Positions 10,142 through 18,987 of a stretch of 64,000 nucleotides of DNA are shown here, piece after piece. The stretch comes from Aquipluma nitroreducens (lineage in GTDB: Bacteria; Bacteroidota; Bacteroidia; Bacteroidales; Prolixibacteraceae): assembly GCF_009689585.1 (NCBI RefSeq), contig NZ_AP018694.1, forward strand, positions 1,674,001 to 1,738,000, given 5' to 3'. The notes under the pieces were generated by a model. It did no database searches and was not told the DNA's origin. It saw only the letters and a program-made list of their open reading frames with translations. The stretch's first letter is position 1; each line of letters starts with the position of its first letter. Both the position numbers and the translations under genes were made by a program.

Positions 10142-10159
10142 CTTGCAAAGCTTTGCAAG
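10142..10159. promoter_or_regulatory. 18-bp perfect palindrome, candidate fucose-locus operator
   Basis: CTTGCAAAG is followed directly by its reverse complement CTTTGCAAG, 81 bases before the fucP start. A palindrome with no loop suits a dimeric DNA-binding repressor better than RNA folding. GntR-type FucR regulators control fucose genes in Bacteroides, but no regulator gene lies here. Confidence 0.5.
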
Positions 10160-10240
10160 AGTGTTGTGTCGCAAATGGGTTTGGCAAATCAAATTGGATT
10201 GTTGATTTTTGACTCTTAATTAAACTAAACATTCTTAACC

Positions 10241-11539
10241 GTGAACTCGAAAACCAAAGCAAAAGTTGTTTCAAGGGAATTGCTGGTTCCATTTATCTTA
10301 ATTACCAGTTTATTCTCACTATGGGGATTTGCTAACGACATCACCAATCCGATGGTAGCTGCCTTTAAAACTGTAATGGAAATATCGAATGCAAAAGCAG
10401 CATTGATACAGTTTGCATTTTATGGCGGGTACGCTACTATGGCCATCCCGGCAGCTCTTTATGTAAAAAAGTACAGTTACAAAAAGGGAATCTTAATGGG
10501 TTTAGCTCTCTACGCTTTAGGGGCACTTCTCTTCTACCCGGCGGCCAAATATGAAATTTTCGAATTCTTTCTTTTATCTTTATACATTTTAACCTTTGGC
10601 CTGGCTTTTCTCGAAACAACAGCTAATCCCTATATTCTTTCAATGGGCAGCGAAGAAACTTCAACCCGCAGATTGAATTTGGCTCAGTCGTTTAATCCAA
10701 TGGGGTCATTGCTCGGAATGTTTGTTGCCTCAAATTTCATTTTAACCTCGTTGCAGTCGGATGTCCGAAACGAATCAGGTGCATTGGTCTTTAGCACTTT
10801 AAGCGAAGTTGAAAAAGCAGGTATCCGTACCCACGACCTTGCTGTTATCCGCGATCCGTATGTGATACTTGGTTTTGTTGTGATTTTGATGTTTCTCGTA
10901 ATTTACTTGTTTAAAATGCCGAAGCGAAAAGACCCCGATCATACCATACATGCCAAGGATACATTCCGAAGGCTAATTGCAAATCCAAATTATCGAGAAG
11001 GGGTTATTGCACAAGTATTTTATGTTGCCGCACAAATCATGTGCTGGACATTCATTATTCAATATGCTGAAAATTTGGGGATCACCAAAGCGCAGGCACA
11101 ACATTACAACATCATTGCTATGGGCATATTTCTCACAAGTAGATTTATTAGTACAATGTTGATGAAATATTTGAATTCCAGACTATTACTCACGGTCTTT
11201 GCGACTGGTGGCTTTATTATGACACTCGGAGCAATCCTGATTGTAGGTATGCCCGGGTTATATTGTCTGATCGGCATATCAGCTTTTATGTCTCTTATGT
11301 TTCCTACCATTTATGGAATCGCCCTCGAAGGCGTTGGCGAAGATGCTACACTTGGAGCTGCCGGGTTGGTTATGGCCATTGTGGGAGGAGCTTTAATGCC
11401 ACCTTTACAGGGAGCTATTATCGATTTGGGTACAGTTGGCTGGCTTCCGGCAGTAAACTTTTCCTTCACCCTACCTTTAATCTGTTTTGTCATTATTGGC
11501 ATTTATGGGTATCGCACGCTAACGGTTCATCGCAAATAA
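10241..11539 (+). CDS. fucP: L-fucose:H+ symporter
   Basis: A 12-helix major facilitator of the FHS/FucP family (432 residues) that imports L-fucose with a proton across the inner membrane. Family features are FILITSLFSLWGFANDITNPMVAAFKTVMEIS near the N-terminus and LAFLETTANPYILSMG in helix 4-5. The start is the GTG at 10241; the next ATG (in NPM) would cut into helix 1. It is the first gene of a probable fucose operon, 18 bases before the mutarotase gene, and lies behind the palindromes at 10113 and 10142. The catabolic genes fucI, fucK and fucA are not in this window. Confidence 0.93.
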   Translation: MNSKTKAKVVSRELLVPFILITSLFSLWGFANDITNPMVAAFKTVMEISNAKAALIQFAFYGGYATMAIPAALYVKKYSYKKGILMGLALYALGALLFYPAAKYEIFEFFLLSLYILTFGLAFLETTANPYILSMGSEETSTRRLNLAQSFNPMGSLLGMFVASNFILTSLQSDVRNESGALVFSTLSEVEKAGIRTHDLAVIRDPYVILGFVVILMFLVIYLFKMPKRKDPDHTIHAKDTFRRLIANPNYREGVIAQVFYVAAQIMCWTFIIQYAENLGITKAQAQHYNIIAMGIFLTSRFISTMLMKYLNSRLLLTVFATGGFIMTLGAILIVGMPGLYCLIGISAFMSLMFPTIYGIALEGVGEDATLGAAGLVMAIVGGALMPPLQGAIIDLGTVGWLPAVNFSFTLPLICFVIIGIYGYRTLTVHRK

Positions 11540-11557
11540 TACTAACGAACTGAAAAT

Positions 11558-11908
11558 ATGAATACGGGAATAAAAAGATATTGCAAAACATTGTCGCTAA
11601 AAGACGATCCAAAACTGATTGAAGATTACAAAAAGGTACATGCCCCCGGTGCCGCCTGGCCCGAAATTACACAAGGCATGAAAGATGTCGGCATCATCGA
11701 CATGGAGATTTACATCTACGGAACCCGTCTGTTTATGATTATGGATACATTTGCTGATTTCAATCACGATAAAGCCATGGCTGAATTGGCAACAAAACCG
11801 CGCCAAAGCGAATGGGAAGCCTATGTTTCCAGGTTTCAGCAAAGCTCTGCCGAAGCCACAGCCGACGAAAAATGGCAACTGATGGAACGCATTTATAAAT
11901 TAGACTAG
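11558..11908 (+). CDS. L-fucose/L-rhamnose mutarotase family protein
   Basis: This 116-residue cytoplasmic protein of the RhaM/DUF718 fold interconverts sugar anomers. Family features are KRYCKTLSLKDDPKLIEDYKKVHAPG (with the catalytic-type His), GIIDMEIYIYGTRLFMIMDT and the C-terminal WQLMERIYKL. Its position between fucP and a fucosidase gene suggests L-fucose as substrate. The 18-base gap indicates co-transcription with fucP, and a terminator follows. Confidence 0.88.
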   Translation: MNTGIKRYCKTLSLKDDPKLIEDYKKVHAPGAAWPEITQGMKDVGIIDMEIYIYGTRLFMIMDTFADFNHDKAMAELATKPRQSEWEAYVSRFQQSSAEATADEKWQLMERIYKLD

Positions 11909-11930
11909 GAAGTCGTCATTTAAAATATTA

Positions 11931-11961
11931 AAATCCCGGTCTGTCAACTATTCCGGGATTT
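11931..11961 (+). terminator. Terminator after the fucP-mutarotase unit
   Basis: AAATCCCGG pairs with CCGGGATTT over a 13-base loop, followed by ATTTTT. It separates the transport genes from the fucosidase gene. Confidence 0.75.
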
Positions 11962-11999
11962 ATTTTTCCTGGAAGAGAAAATCATATAAAACTTAACCT

Positions 12000-13403
12000 A
12001 TGAAGCGCAGAGACGTCTTTAAAACCGCGGCAGCTTTGGCAGTTACTCCTTTTATTTCTCCCTGGGCCGAAGCAATTAATCTCACTTCTCAAATCAATAT
12101 CCCAGAGAAAAATTCAGATGGAATTAAACGTTTTGGTGATGGCCGTGACTGGTTTTTTGAAAATCGCTACGGAATGTTTGTCCACTGGGGACTATATTCC
12201 ATTCCGGGATGGCACGAGCAACATCAATGGCGGGCAAGGATGCCCAGGGCTGAATACGAAAAACTGGCAAAACAATGGAATCCGACCAAGTTCAATCCTG
12301 AACAATGGCTCGATTTGATGGAAGAAGCCGGAATGAAATACATCACTCTCACCACCAAACATCACGATGGATTTTGTTTGTGGGATTCGAAACAAACCAC
12401 GTTCAATACCATAAATACACCTTATAAAAGAGATGTTCTCGGGATGCTTTCGGATGCCTGTCACAAACGAAACATTCCGCTCTGCCTGTATTATTCCATT
12501 GCCGACTGGAACCAACCCAATTATCCGAACCAGGGACGGCATCACGAATTGCCTGTACAACCACAGGATTCTCCCGATTGGGATAAATACATGGAATTCC
12601 TGAAAGCTCAGGTTAGCGAACTCTGTACCAATTATGGCGAAATTCATGGCTTCTGGTGGGATATGAATGTTCCCACATATAAAGATCCTGCGGTAAATGC
12701 CATGATTCGCAAACTTCAGCCTAAAGCGGTAATTAATAACCGGGGATTCGACGATGGTGATTTTGGGACGCCTGAACGTGACTACGACAATATTGCGGCT
12801 GAAGCCCGGAGTTTCGACCGTTTGACCGAAGCCTGCCAATCGGTGGGCATGGAAAGCTGGGGCTATAAAAAAGACGAAGATTATTATACCGACCGGCATC
12901 TGATCAGCAGTATTGACCGCTATTTGGCTCGTGACGCCAATTATTTACTGAATGTAGGGCCAACCGGTGAAGGAATAATCCCCAAAGATGCAGCTGATAT
13001 TTTAAGACGAATCGGTACATGGAAAAAATCGGCATACGAATCCTATCATCAGGTTCAAACAGACTCCAACATTGTCAGTGCTACCGGAGTTATAGTTACC
13101 AAACGCGACCAAACGGTGTACATTCACCTGAATAAAGTTCCGGTTGGAACGGGCCTGAAGCTGAAGCCTATTAATGTGATGCCCACCAAAGCAACCTTAT
13201 TAAATAATGGAAACCCAATTGATTGTGCCGTAAATTTATGCCCAAGCGACCACTCCACACAGCAACCTTATCTCCGGTTACGCAATTTGCCTGCCAATGA
13301 ACTCGCGAATTCTGTTTTGATTGCCAAACTTGAATTCGATCGACCGCTCGATAAAATTGGGATTGAATATAAACCGGAAACAAATATTGAACTGACGAAA
13401 TAA
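12000..13403 (+). CDS. GH29 alpha-L-fucosidase
   Basis: It releases L-fucose from fucosylated glycans by a retaining mechanism. The N-terminus MKRRDVFKTAAALAVTPF resembles a Tat signal (RRxxF), so folded export to the periplasm is likely. GH29 motifs are RYGMFVHWGLYSIPGWHEQ, TTKHHDGFCLWDSKQTTFN and HGFWWDMN with the nucleophile Asp221. DANYLLNVGPTGEGIIP closes the barrel, and a beta-sandwich tail ends near residue 467. Its place after fucP and the mutarotase gives a simple chain: release, import, anomer exchange. Confidence 0.95.
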   Translation: MKRRDVFKTAAALAVTPFISPWAEAINLTSQINIPEKNSDGIKRFGDGRDWFFENRYGMFVHWGLYSIPGWHEQHQWRARMPRAEYEKLAKQWNPTKFNPEQWLDLMEEAGMKYITLTTKHHDGFCLWDSKQTTFNTINTPYKRDVLGMLSDACHKRNIPLCLYYSIADWNQPNYPNQGRHHELPVQPQDSPDWDKYMEFLKAQVSELCTNYGEIHGFWWDMNVPTYKDPAVNAMIRKLQPKAVINNRGFDDGDFGTPERDYDNIAAEARSFDRLTEACQSVGMESWGYKKDEDYYTDRHLISSIDRYLARDANYLLNVGPTGEGIIPKDAADILRRIGTWKKSAYESYHQVQTDSNIVSATGVIVTKRDQTVYIHLNKVPVGTGLKLKPINVMPTKATLLNNGNPIDCAVNLCPSDHSTQQPYLRLRNLPANELANSVLIAKLEFDRPLDKIGIEYKPETNIELTK

Positions 13404-13686
13404 TACTGAAAAGCCCACTTTTTCTTTAAAATACAACTTTTAAGGTAGCCTAACGGCATTTTTGTCTGACCAAGCTCTTTTTATGCTTTAAACTGTTACA
13501 ATACATACTGATTTTCAGCACAAAAGCTCAATTTTAAGATATTGCCCGATTATCGACGTCCAAAATGCTGACTAAAGTCATCCGTGTTATTAAACATTCA
13601 TTTTATCAAACACAACTACCTGTTAATGTGAGATATAAATTCGAATTTGTTTTTCTGAGATTGGAATAACCAATACATGAATGTCA

Positions 13687-13694
13687 TAACTTTG
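13687..13694 (+). promoter_or_regulatory. -7 promoter element upstream of gdhA
   Basis: TAACTTTG matches TAnnTTTG exactly; a possible -33 TTG is at 13661-13663 (23-base spacing, slightly long). It lies 115 bases before gdhA, leaving a long leader that contains the MKRA mini-frame at 13721. The rest of the 405-base gap 13404-13808 is AT-rich with no recognisable gene. Confidence 0.5.
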
Positions 13695-13720
13695 GCTATC
13701 ATTTTTTAATTCTTAAAGAG

Positions 13721-13759
13721 ATGAAACGAGCCTTATATGATCAGCGCATGATTGTTTGA
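13721..13759 (+). other. 12-codon mini-frame in the gdhA leader
   Basis: The frame reads MKRALYDQRMIV and then a stop. Its first 12 bases (ATGAAACGAGCC) are identical to the start of the 28-codon frame at 29253. In both cases the ATG lies 34-35 bases after the first base of a TAACTTT-type -7 element. It could be a translated leader or part of a shared leader RNA; translation is unproven. Confidence 0.3.
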
Positions 13760-13808
13760 TTATCTATGGTAAGTTCCAAATGTTTTCTAAAAAATAAATA
13801 AATCTCAA

Positions 13809-15143
13809 ATGAAAGCAGACATCAATGAATTTTTGGAAGCTCTAAAAGTACGCACTCCGGGCGAACGCGAGTTTCATCAAGCCGTACAGGAAGTAATTGA
13901 ATCGATATGGGATGTTTATCAGAAAAACCCCAGATACCAAAAGGCAAAAATTCTGGAACGAATCGTTGAACCGGAACGCACCATTATTTTCCGTGTGCCT
14001 TGGGTCGACGATCGTGGCGAAGTTCAGGTTAACCGTGGATACCGCGTTGAATTTAATTCAGCCATTGGTCCATACAAAGGAGGATTGCGTTTTCACCCTA
14101 CTGTAACTTTAAGCGTACTGAAATTCCTGGGTTTCGAACAGACTTTTAAAAATAGCTTGACCACTTTGCCGATGGGCGGTGGAAAAGGTGGATCTGATTT
14201 TAGCCCGAAAGGTAAGTCAGATAACGAAATCATGCATTTCTGTCAATCGTTTATGACTGAACTCTCCCGTCATATTGGTCCAAATACCGATGTGCCTGCT
14301 GGTGACATTGGTGTTGGTGGACGCGAAATTGGCTTCTTATTCGGTCAGTATAAACGGATCAGGAATGAATTTACCGGAGTTCTAACCGGCAAAGGACTGG
14401 GTTGGGGCGGAAGTTTAATTCGTCCGGAAGCAACCGGTTTCGGAGCAGTTTACTTTGTTCAGCACATGCTGGCCAACCTCGGAAAAGAAATTGAAGGCAA
14501 AACTTTCAGCGTTTCCGGATTTGGAAATGTGGCCTGGGGCGCTATCCTTAAAATAAACGAACTTGGAGGTAAAGTAGTTACCATTTCAGGACCAGATGGA
14601 TATATTTACGATGCCAATGGAATCTCCGGAGAAAAGGTAGATTATATGCTTGAGCTTCGTGCTTCGAACAACGATGTGGTTGAACCTTACGCCAAAGAAT
14701 TTGGTGCACAATTCATTCCGGGCAAAAAACCTTGGGAATGCCCAGTTGACATTGCAATGCCATGTGCCTGCGAAAATGAAGTGAATCTTGAAGATGCCAA
14801 AATGCTTGTCAGCAACGGTTGTTTCCTTGTGGCCGAAACTTCGAACATGGGTTGTACTGCCGAAGCCGTTGAATATTTAACAGAAGCAATTACTTATGCC
14901 CCTGGAAAAGCTGTTAATGCAGGTGGTGTGGCTGTTTCAGGATTGGAAATGTCGCAAAACTCTATCCGCATGAACTGGCCAAGAGAAGAGGTGGATATGT
15001 ATTTGCACCGAATCATGAAAGACATTCACGATACCTGCGTGCGTTACGGCAAAAAAGGAAATAAAGTGAATTATGTGGTTGGTGCAAATGTGGGAGGCTT
15101 TGTAAAAGTAGCCGATGCCATGCTTGCCCAAGGAATTGTATAA
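13809..15143 (+). CDS. gdhA: Glutamate dehydrogenase (hexameric, NADP-type)
   Basis: It interconverts 2-oxoglutarate plus ammonia and glutamate. The 444 residues match the small hexameric class. Visible are YKGGLRFHPTVTLSVLKFLGFEQTFKNSLTTLPMGGGKGGSDF with the substrate-binding and catalytic lysines, PAGDIGVGGREIGFLFGQYKR, and the Rossmann loop SGFGNVAWGA. NADP preference is inferred from family resemblance. The gene has its own promoter region and a strong terminator. Together with glnN it provides ammonia assimilation. Confidence 0.95.
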   Translation: MKADINEFLEALKVRTPGEREFHQAVQEVIESIWDVYQKNPRYQKAKILERIVEPERTIIFRVPWVDDRGEVQVNRGYRVEFNSAIGPYKGGLRFHPTVTLSVLKFLGFEQTFKNSLTTLPMGGGKGGSDFSPKGKSDNEIMHFCQSFMTELSRHIGPNTDVPAGDIGVGGREIGFLFGQYKRIRNEFTGVLTGKGLGWGGSLIRPEATGFGAVYFVQHMLANLGKEIEGKTFSVSGFGNVAWGAILKINELGGKVVTISGPDGYIYDANGISGEKVDYMLELRASNNDVVEPYAKEFGAQFIPGKKPWECPVDIAMPCACENEVNLEDAKMLVSNGCFLVAETSNMGCTAEAVEYLTEAITYAPGKAVNAGGVAVSGLEMSQNSIRMNWPREEVDMYLHRIMKDIHDTCVRYGKKGNKVNYVVGANVGGFVKVADAMLAQGIV

Positions 15144-15166
15144 TTGCTGCAATCGATAACTTCGGA

Positions 15167-15211
15167 AATGTCCCGTAAATCAGTTCTCCGGAACAAAATT
15201 TACGGGACATT
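15167..15211 (+). terminator. Terminator after gdhA
   Basis: A perfect 14-bp stem (AATGTCCCGTAAAT / ATTTACGGGACATT) with a 17-base loop, followed by CATTTT, 23 bases after the gdhA stop. Confidence 0.8.
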
Positions 15212-15344
15212 CATTTTAAATATTGGGTATTTACGCGAATTTGGCTCAAACAACCCCGATTTTCTTTTTTCTACACAATAAAATAATATTCCGTTCATAT
15301 TCAGGTGGTATATTTTCTCTTATTTTGGTCAAATTTTGCCGAAA

Positions 15345-16109
15345 ATGCTGATTGATACCCATTCTCATATTTATTCAACTGACTTTATTCACGATCTGGA
15401 TGAAGTAATTCAGCGCGCATATTCAAACGATGTTCGCAAAATTATTCTTCCAAACATCGACAGTTCGTCGGTAAAAAACCTGTTGGATCTGGTTGATACC
15501 TACCCTCATATTTGTTTTCCACTGATGGGGCTACACCCAACTTCGGTGACTCACGATTATCAGGAGGAATTGCAGGTTGTTGAATATTGGCTGAAAAAGC
15601 GTAAATTTTATGGGATTGGCGAAATTGGCATCGATTTGTATTGGGATAAATCGTTTTTGGAAGAACAAATTCATGCTTTTCGTTTTCAACTTGAGTTAGC
15701 CCGACAGTATAAATTGCCTGTTGTTATTCACACGCGCGATTCGTTTGACGAAGTTTACCAAGTGCTGACTGAAGTAAAAGATGATAACCTGAGCGGTGTT
15801 TTTCATAGCTTTTCAGGAACAATTGAACAAGCCAACTTGGTTACTGACCTTGGCTTTAAAATTGGAGTTGGAGGGGTTGTTACGTTTAAAAAGAGCGGTT
15901 TAGACCAGATTGTCAGCCAGATAGATCCGTCGCATTTGATTTTGGAAACTGATTCGCCCTATTTGACTCCCGTTCCGTTCCGTGGAAAAAGAAATGAAAG
16001 TTCGTATCTTGTTTACGTGGCACAAAAAATTGCCGATCTTCACCACATGACTATTGGTGACATCGCAAAAATTACCACCGATAACGCCCGGAAACTGTTT
16101 GAGATTTAA
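15345..16109 (+). CDS. TatD-family metal-dependent hydrolase
   Basis: A 254-residue TIM-barrel metallohydrolase. Family members are 3'-5' DNases or D-aminoacyl-tRNA-deacylase-like enzymes. Metal ligands are visible in MLIDTHSHIY (HxH), GEIGIDLYWD, VIHTRDSF, FHSFSGT and LETDSPYLTP. The ATG at 15345 is preferred to a TTG at 15336, because the protein normally begins within one or two residues of the LIDTHSH strand. The gene has no signal peptide and no clear operon partner; ansA follows after 179 bases. Confidence 0.92.
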   Translation: MLIDTHSHIYSTDFIHDLDEVIQRAYSNDVRKIILPNIDSSSVKNLLDLVDTYPHICFPLMGLHPTSVTHDYQEELQVVEYWLKKRKFYGIGEIGIDLYWDKSFLEEQIHAFRFQLELARQYKLPVVIHTRDSFDEVYQVLTEVKDDNLSGVFHSFSGTIEQANLVTDLGFKIGVGGVVTFKKSGLDQIVSQIDPSHLILETDSPYLTPVPFRGKRNESSYLVYVAQKIADLHHMTIGDIAKITTDNARKLFEI

Positions 16110-16288
16110 CTTGAAATAAAGTTGTTCACTCGAAAATATCTCCATTCTTAAATTAATTACCTTTACGGTCTCGTGGAACTTTCATGCGATGAAATTTCCG
16201 CATCGAACAATATTTTCAGTCTTCTCCTGTGCCGTTTATTTAGAATTTATTTCAGCGACACATTTGTTTGATCATTAAAATTTATCTC

Positions 16289-17320
16289 GTGGAAAAGAAA
16301 CCTTCGATTCTCATTATTTATACCGGTGGAACCATTGGAATGGTACAGCGGGAATCCAGCGGTGTTTTGGTACCCATGAAATTTGACCAAATTCAGCTTG
16401 AAGTTCCCGACCTTAACCGTTTGGATGTTAATCTTCAGGTGGTCACATTCTCTCCTCCCATCGACTCGTCAAACATGACTCCCGCCATTTGGGTGAAAAT
16501 TGCCAATACCATCGAACGAAACTACAGCAAATACAATGGATTCGTTATTTTACATGGAACCGACACCATGGCCTATACCGCATCGGCACTAAGTTATATG
16601 TTCGAAAATCTGGATAAACCAATCGTCCTAACCGGTTCTCAACTTCCGATCGGAATACTTCGCACCGATGGCAAAGAAAACCTGATTACATCGATACAAA
16701 TTGCCGCCGCTCAGCAGAACGAACAGGCCATTGTTCCTGAAGTGTGTGTGTATTTCAATTCCAAGCTTTATCGCGGAAACAGAATTTCGAAGCGACATGC
16801 CGACGATTTTAATGCTTTTTCTTCGGTAAATTATCCACCATTGGCTACGGCTGGCGTCGAAATCAAATATTTTCAGGAGAACATTAACCGGTTTCCGAAT
16901 AAAGGCATATTGAAAGTCAGGACGCATTTCGATGAGAATGTGGTTGTGTTGAAAATATTTCCGGGGATCGGAAAAATGGTATTTGAAAACATTCTGAACA
17001 TTCCCGGACTGAAAGGAGTTGTTCTCGAATCGTTTGGTTCGGGCAATATTCCCACTTCTCGATGGATGATCAGCCAGATAAAAAATGCGATTAAGCGCAA
17101 GATTATTTTTCTGAATGTCACTCAATGTCAGGGTGGAGCAGTGAATATGGGGCGCTACGAAACCGGCGTTGAGCTCGAAAATGCCGGCGTTGTGAGTGGC
17201 AAAGACATGACTACCGAAGCCGCCATAACCAAACTGATGTTCCTTCTGGGACAAGGTTTAGATCATGAAGAAATAAAGCTTCACCTGAATAAAAGTTTAA
17301 TTGGCGAAATGAGCGAATAG
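16289..17320 (+). CDS. ansA: L-asparaginase, type I (cytoplasmic)
   Basis: It hydrolyses asparagine to aspartate and ammonia. Both catalytic threonine motifs are present: IYTGGTIGM near the start and LHGTDTMAYTASALSYM. The 343-residue length and lack of a signal peptide indicate the cytoplasmic type I enzyme. The GTG at 16289 gives MEKKPSILIIYTGGTIGM, matching relatives; a TTG at 16268 would add seven residues. Only 58 bases separate its stop from tRNA-Ser, so the left border of the plastic zone is very close. Confidence 0.93.
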   Translation: MEKKPSILIIYTGGTIGMVQRESSGVLVPMKFDQIQLEVPDLNRLDVNLQVVTFSPPIDSSNMTPAIWVKIANTIERNYSKYNGFVILHGTDTMAYTASALSYMFENLDKPIVLTGSQLPIGILRTDGKENLITSIQIAAAQQNEQAIVPEVCVYFNSKLYRGNRISKRHADDFNAFSSVNYPPLATAGVEIKYFQENINRFPNKGILKVRTHFDENVVVLKIFPGIGKMVFENILNIPGLKGVVLESFGSGNIPTSRWMISQIKNAIKRKIIFLNVTQCQGGAVNMGRYETGVELENAGVVSGKDMTTEAAITKLMFLLGQGLDHEEIKLHLNKSLIGEMSE

Positions 17321-17378
17321 CTTTTCTATTGGTTTTTTTCGTACTTTCGAGCCCGTAAAAATAAAGCCAGATTTATTG

Positions 17379-17466
17379 GGAGAGATGCAAGAGTGGCTGA
17401 ATTGGCACGCCTGGAAAGCGTGTGTACCTCTAAAGGGTACCGCGGGTTCGAATCCCGCTCTCTCCG
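17379..17466 (+). tRNA. tRNA-Ser (anticodon GGA)
   Basis: The acceptor stem GGAGAGA pairs with TCTCTCC. The anticodon loop CTGGAAA (17411-17417) gives GGA, reading UCC and UCU. A long variable arm and the T-arm GCGGGTTCGAATCCCGC are typical of class II tRNA-Ser. The CCA end is not encoded; the discriminator G is followed by CAT. The 3' end is the core of a repeat found again at 24674, so the gene appears to be an integration target that was restored on insertion. Confidence 0.96.
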
Positions 17467-17473
17467 CATTTTA
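17455..17473. repeat. Left copy of the 19-bp att-like repeat
   Basis: The last 12 bases of tRNA-Ser plus 7 flanking bases are repeated exactly at 24674-24692. Identity stops on both sides at once. This is the usual pattern of attL for an element that uses a tRNA 3' end. Confidence 0.7.
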
Positions 17474-17500
17474 TGCTTATTATTAGCACATTACAGAGCA

Positions 17501-17540
17501 AACACCCAATTTTACACCCAATAATGTAAGGTTGGGTGTT
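17501..17540 (+). terminator. Terminator downstream of tRNA-Ser
   Basis: AACACCCAA pairs with TTGGGTGTT over a 22-base loop and is followed by a T-run to 17546, as expected at the end of the tRNA transcript. Confidence 0.65.
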
Positions 17541-17547
17541 TTTTTAG

Positions 17548-17982
17548 TAACCCTATCCGACAGACCATTCTTGCCCAACAAACTTAAATATTGCCTCTTT
17601 GATTACATTCCTTAAGTGATATTTACTCAATAATGACACCTATTTTTATTTTTCAGAAAAGGAGATGTCAAATTTCTGGTATGATGATGTGGTGTTGAAT
17701 GGACATGCCGGACAAAATGACCATTCTGCGCCGTTTGCAATAATGGGTCCATAATTATCCTAAGTTTAATAACTTAAATTCGTCGTGCATGGTTCAATAA
17801 TCCCCGGCGGAAGGTGTTTTTTAGTCCGGCTTTTCCATAGTATCGCCGCCCTGGTGTTTGCATGATTATGAGTCAGGACGGCGAAATATTGGAGGATATG
17901 GATACTTTTCAATCCTATGAGCGCTTGTTAAGTAAGTACACACATCGGACGGGTTTATAACCTTTGACCAGCTTGCTTTTTT
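17548..17982. other. Gene-free stretch inside the island
   Basis: I see no reading frame, RNA gene or clear repeat here. Patches of higher GC around 17660-17750 and 17800-17950 look unlike normal spacer and may be decayed coding DNA, but I cannot identify a source. Confidence 0.4.
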
Positions 17983-18855
17983 TTACTTGCTTTTTCGATA
18001 CTCTTTTGGCGAAACACCTGCGAGTCGTTTAAAGTATTTACCGAAAAACGACTGTGAAGGGAAATTCAGTACATCACTGATTTGCTGAATGTTCATGTCA
18101 GTTGATTTGAGCAGTGCTTTGGCTTCCAAAATCACATAATCGTTCACCCAGTCGTTCACCGATTTGTTGCTGTTGTCCCTGATGAGTTTGGAAAGGTACT
18201 TGGGTGTCAGCTTCAGTTTTGCGGCATAAAATCCAACCTCGCGTTCTTTTTTGAAATGAGCTTTTACAAGATTAATGAACTCTTCCATCAAAATTTCGTG
18301 CTTCGTTTTCGTGCTGTTGTCGCTGATTTTATGAAACTTATAGCCTGTATTGTAAAACATTGCCTGAACCAAATGCCTGACTGTTTCAAGCCTGTAGGGG
18401 TTTCCGGTTTGCCTGATTACTTTTTGCAGCATCATGTAAAAATCGGTAACTGAAACCAGATCATCTGCTGTAAGCTGAACCAATGGATAATCGATCACTG
18501 AAAAAAACACGGGAAGCCTTTCGCGCGGCCCGGTTAATAGATCGGCAAGGAATTTTTTCGACATCAGCATGAAAAAGCCTGTGAAGTCTTCGCTCACCGA
18601 CCGGTACTGCACAATTTGGCCCGAAGCGACGATAAACAAAGCAGGCGCTTCGATGGTGTAATCCTTCAGATTGATACTGGCTTTGATCGCACCCCTGCTG
18701 CAAAGAATCGTAAGGGGAATATCCATTTTTACCGGAAAATCAAAGGCAGGAAGCAGCAGCGGATTGCTAAAAAGAAACAGATCCGTGTCGATCGAATTAG
18801 TTTCAGGCCCCTGTAAACAATTTTGCCAGTCGATTGTCGAAATATTACTTTTCAT
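17983..18855 (-). CDS. AraC-family transcription regulator
   Basis: A 290-residue cytoplasmic regulator. The N-terminal part (about 1-170) is a cupin-like effector domain (LFLFSNPLLLPAFDFPVKMDIPLTILCSRGAIKASIN). The C-terminal part (about 190-290) holds two helix-turn-helix units, with AAKLKLTPKYLSKLIRDNSNKSVNDWVNDYVILEAKALL and the signature ISDVLNFPSQSFFGKYFKRLAGVSPKEYRK. It is divergent from the small secreted-protein gene at 18988 and may control it or the hydrolase genes beyond. The effector is unknown. Confidence 0.92.
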   Translation of the reverse strand: MKSNISTIDWQNCLQGPETNSIDTDLFLFSNPLLLPAFDFPVKMDIPLTILCSRGAIKASINLKDYTIEAPALFIVASGQIVQYRSVSEDFTGFFMLMSKKFLADLLTGPRERLPVFFSVIDYPLVQLTADDLVSVTDFYMMLQKVIRQTGNPYRLETVRHLVQAMFYNTGYKFHKISDNSTKTKHEILMEEFINLVKAHFKKEREVGFYAAKLKLTPKYLSKLIRDNSNKSVNDWVNDYVILEAKALLKSTDMNIQQISDVLNFPSQSFFGKYFKRLAGVSPKEYRKSK

Positions 18856-18908
18856 CCATTTTCAAGATTTACAAAGACGGTAAGTTAATCAATTTTCTAC
18901 CTATCGAC

Positions 18909-18916
18909 CAAAAATA
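18909..18916 (-). promoter_or_regulatory. Candidate -7 element for the AraC gene
   Basis: The minus strand reads TATTTTTG, 54 bases before the start codon. No -33 element is clear. Confidence 0.35.
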
Positions 18917-18952
18917 AGCTAAATCTGACGTATTTAATAATTCTTGCTTCGA

Positions 18953-18960
18953 TACTTTTG
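18953..18960 (+). promoter_or_regulatory. Candidate -7 element for the gene at 18988
   Basis: TACTTTTG fits TAnnTTTG, 27 bases before the ATG. It is divergent from the AraC gene, a usual arrangement for a regulator and its target. Confidence 0.45.
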
Positions 18961-18987
18961 TTTAGATAAACTTTAAAACAATCAGAA

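Noticed and set aside
17548-17982. A decayed gene left of the AraC regulator
   Set aside because: Base composition is suggestive, but no frame of useful length or recognisable motif could be read on either strand.
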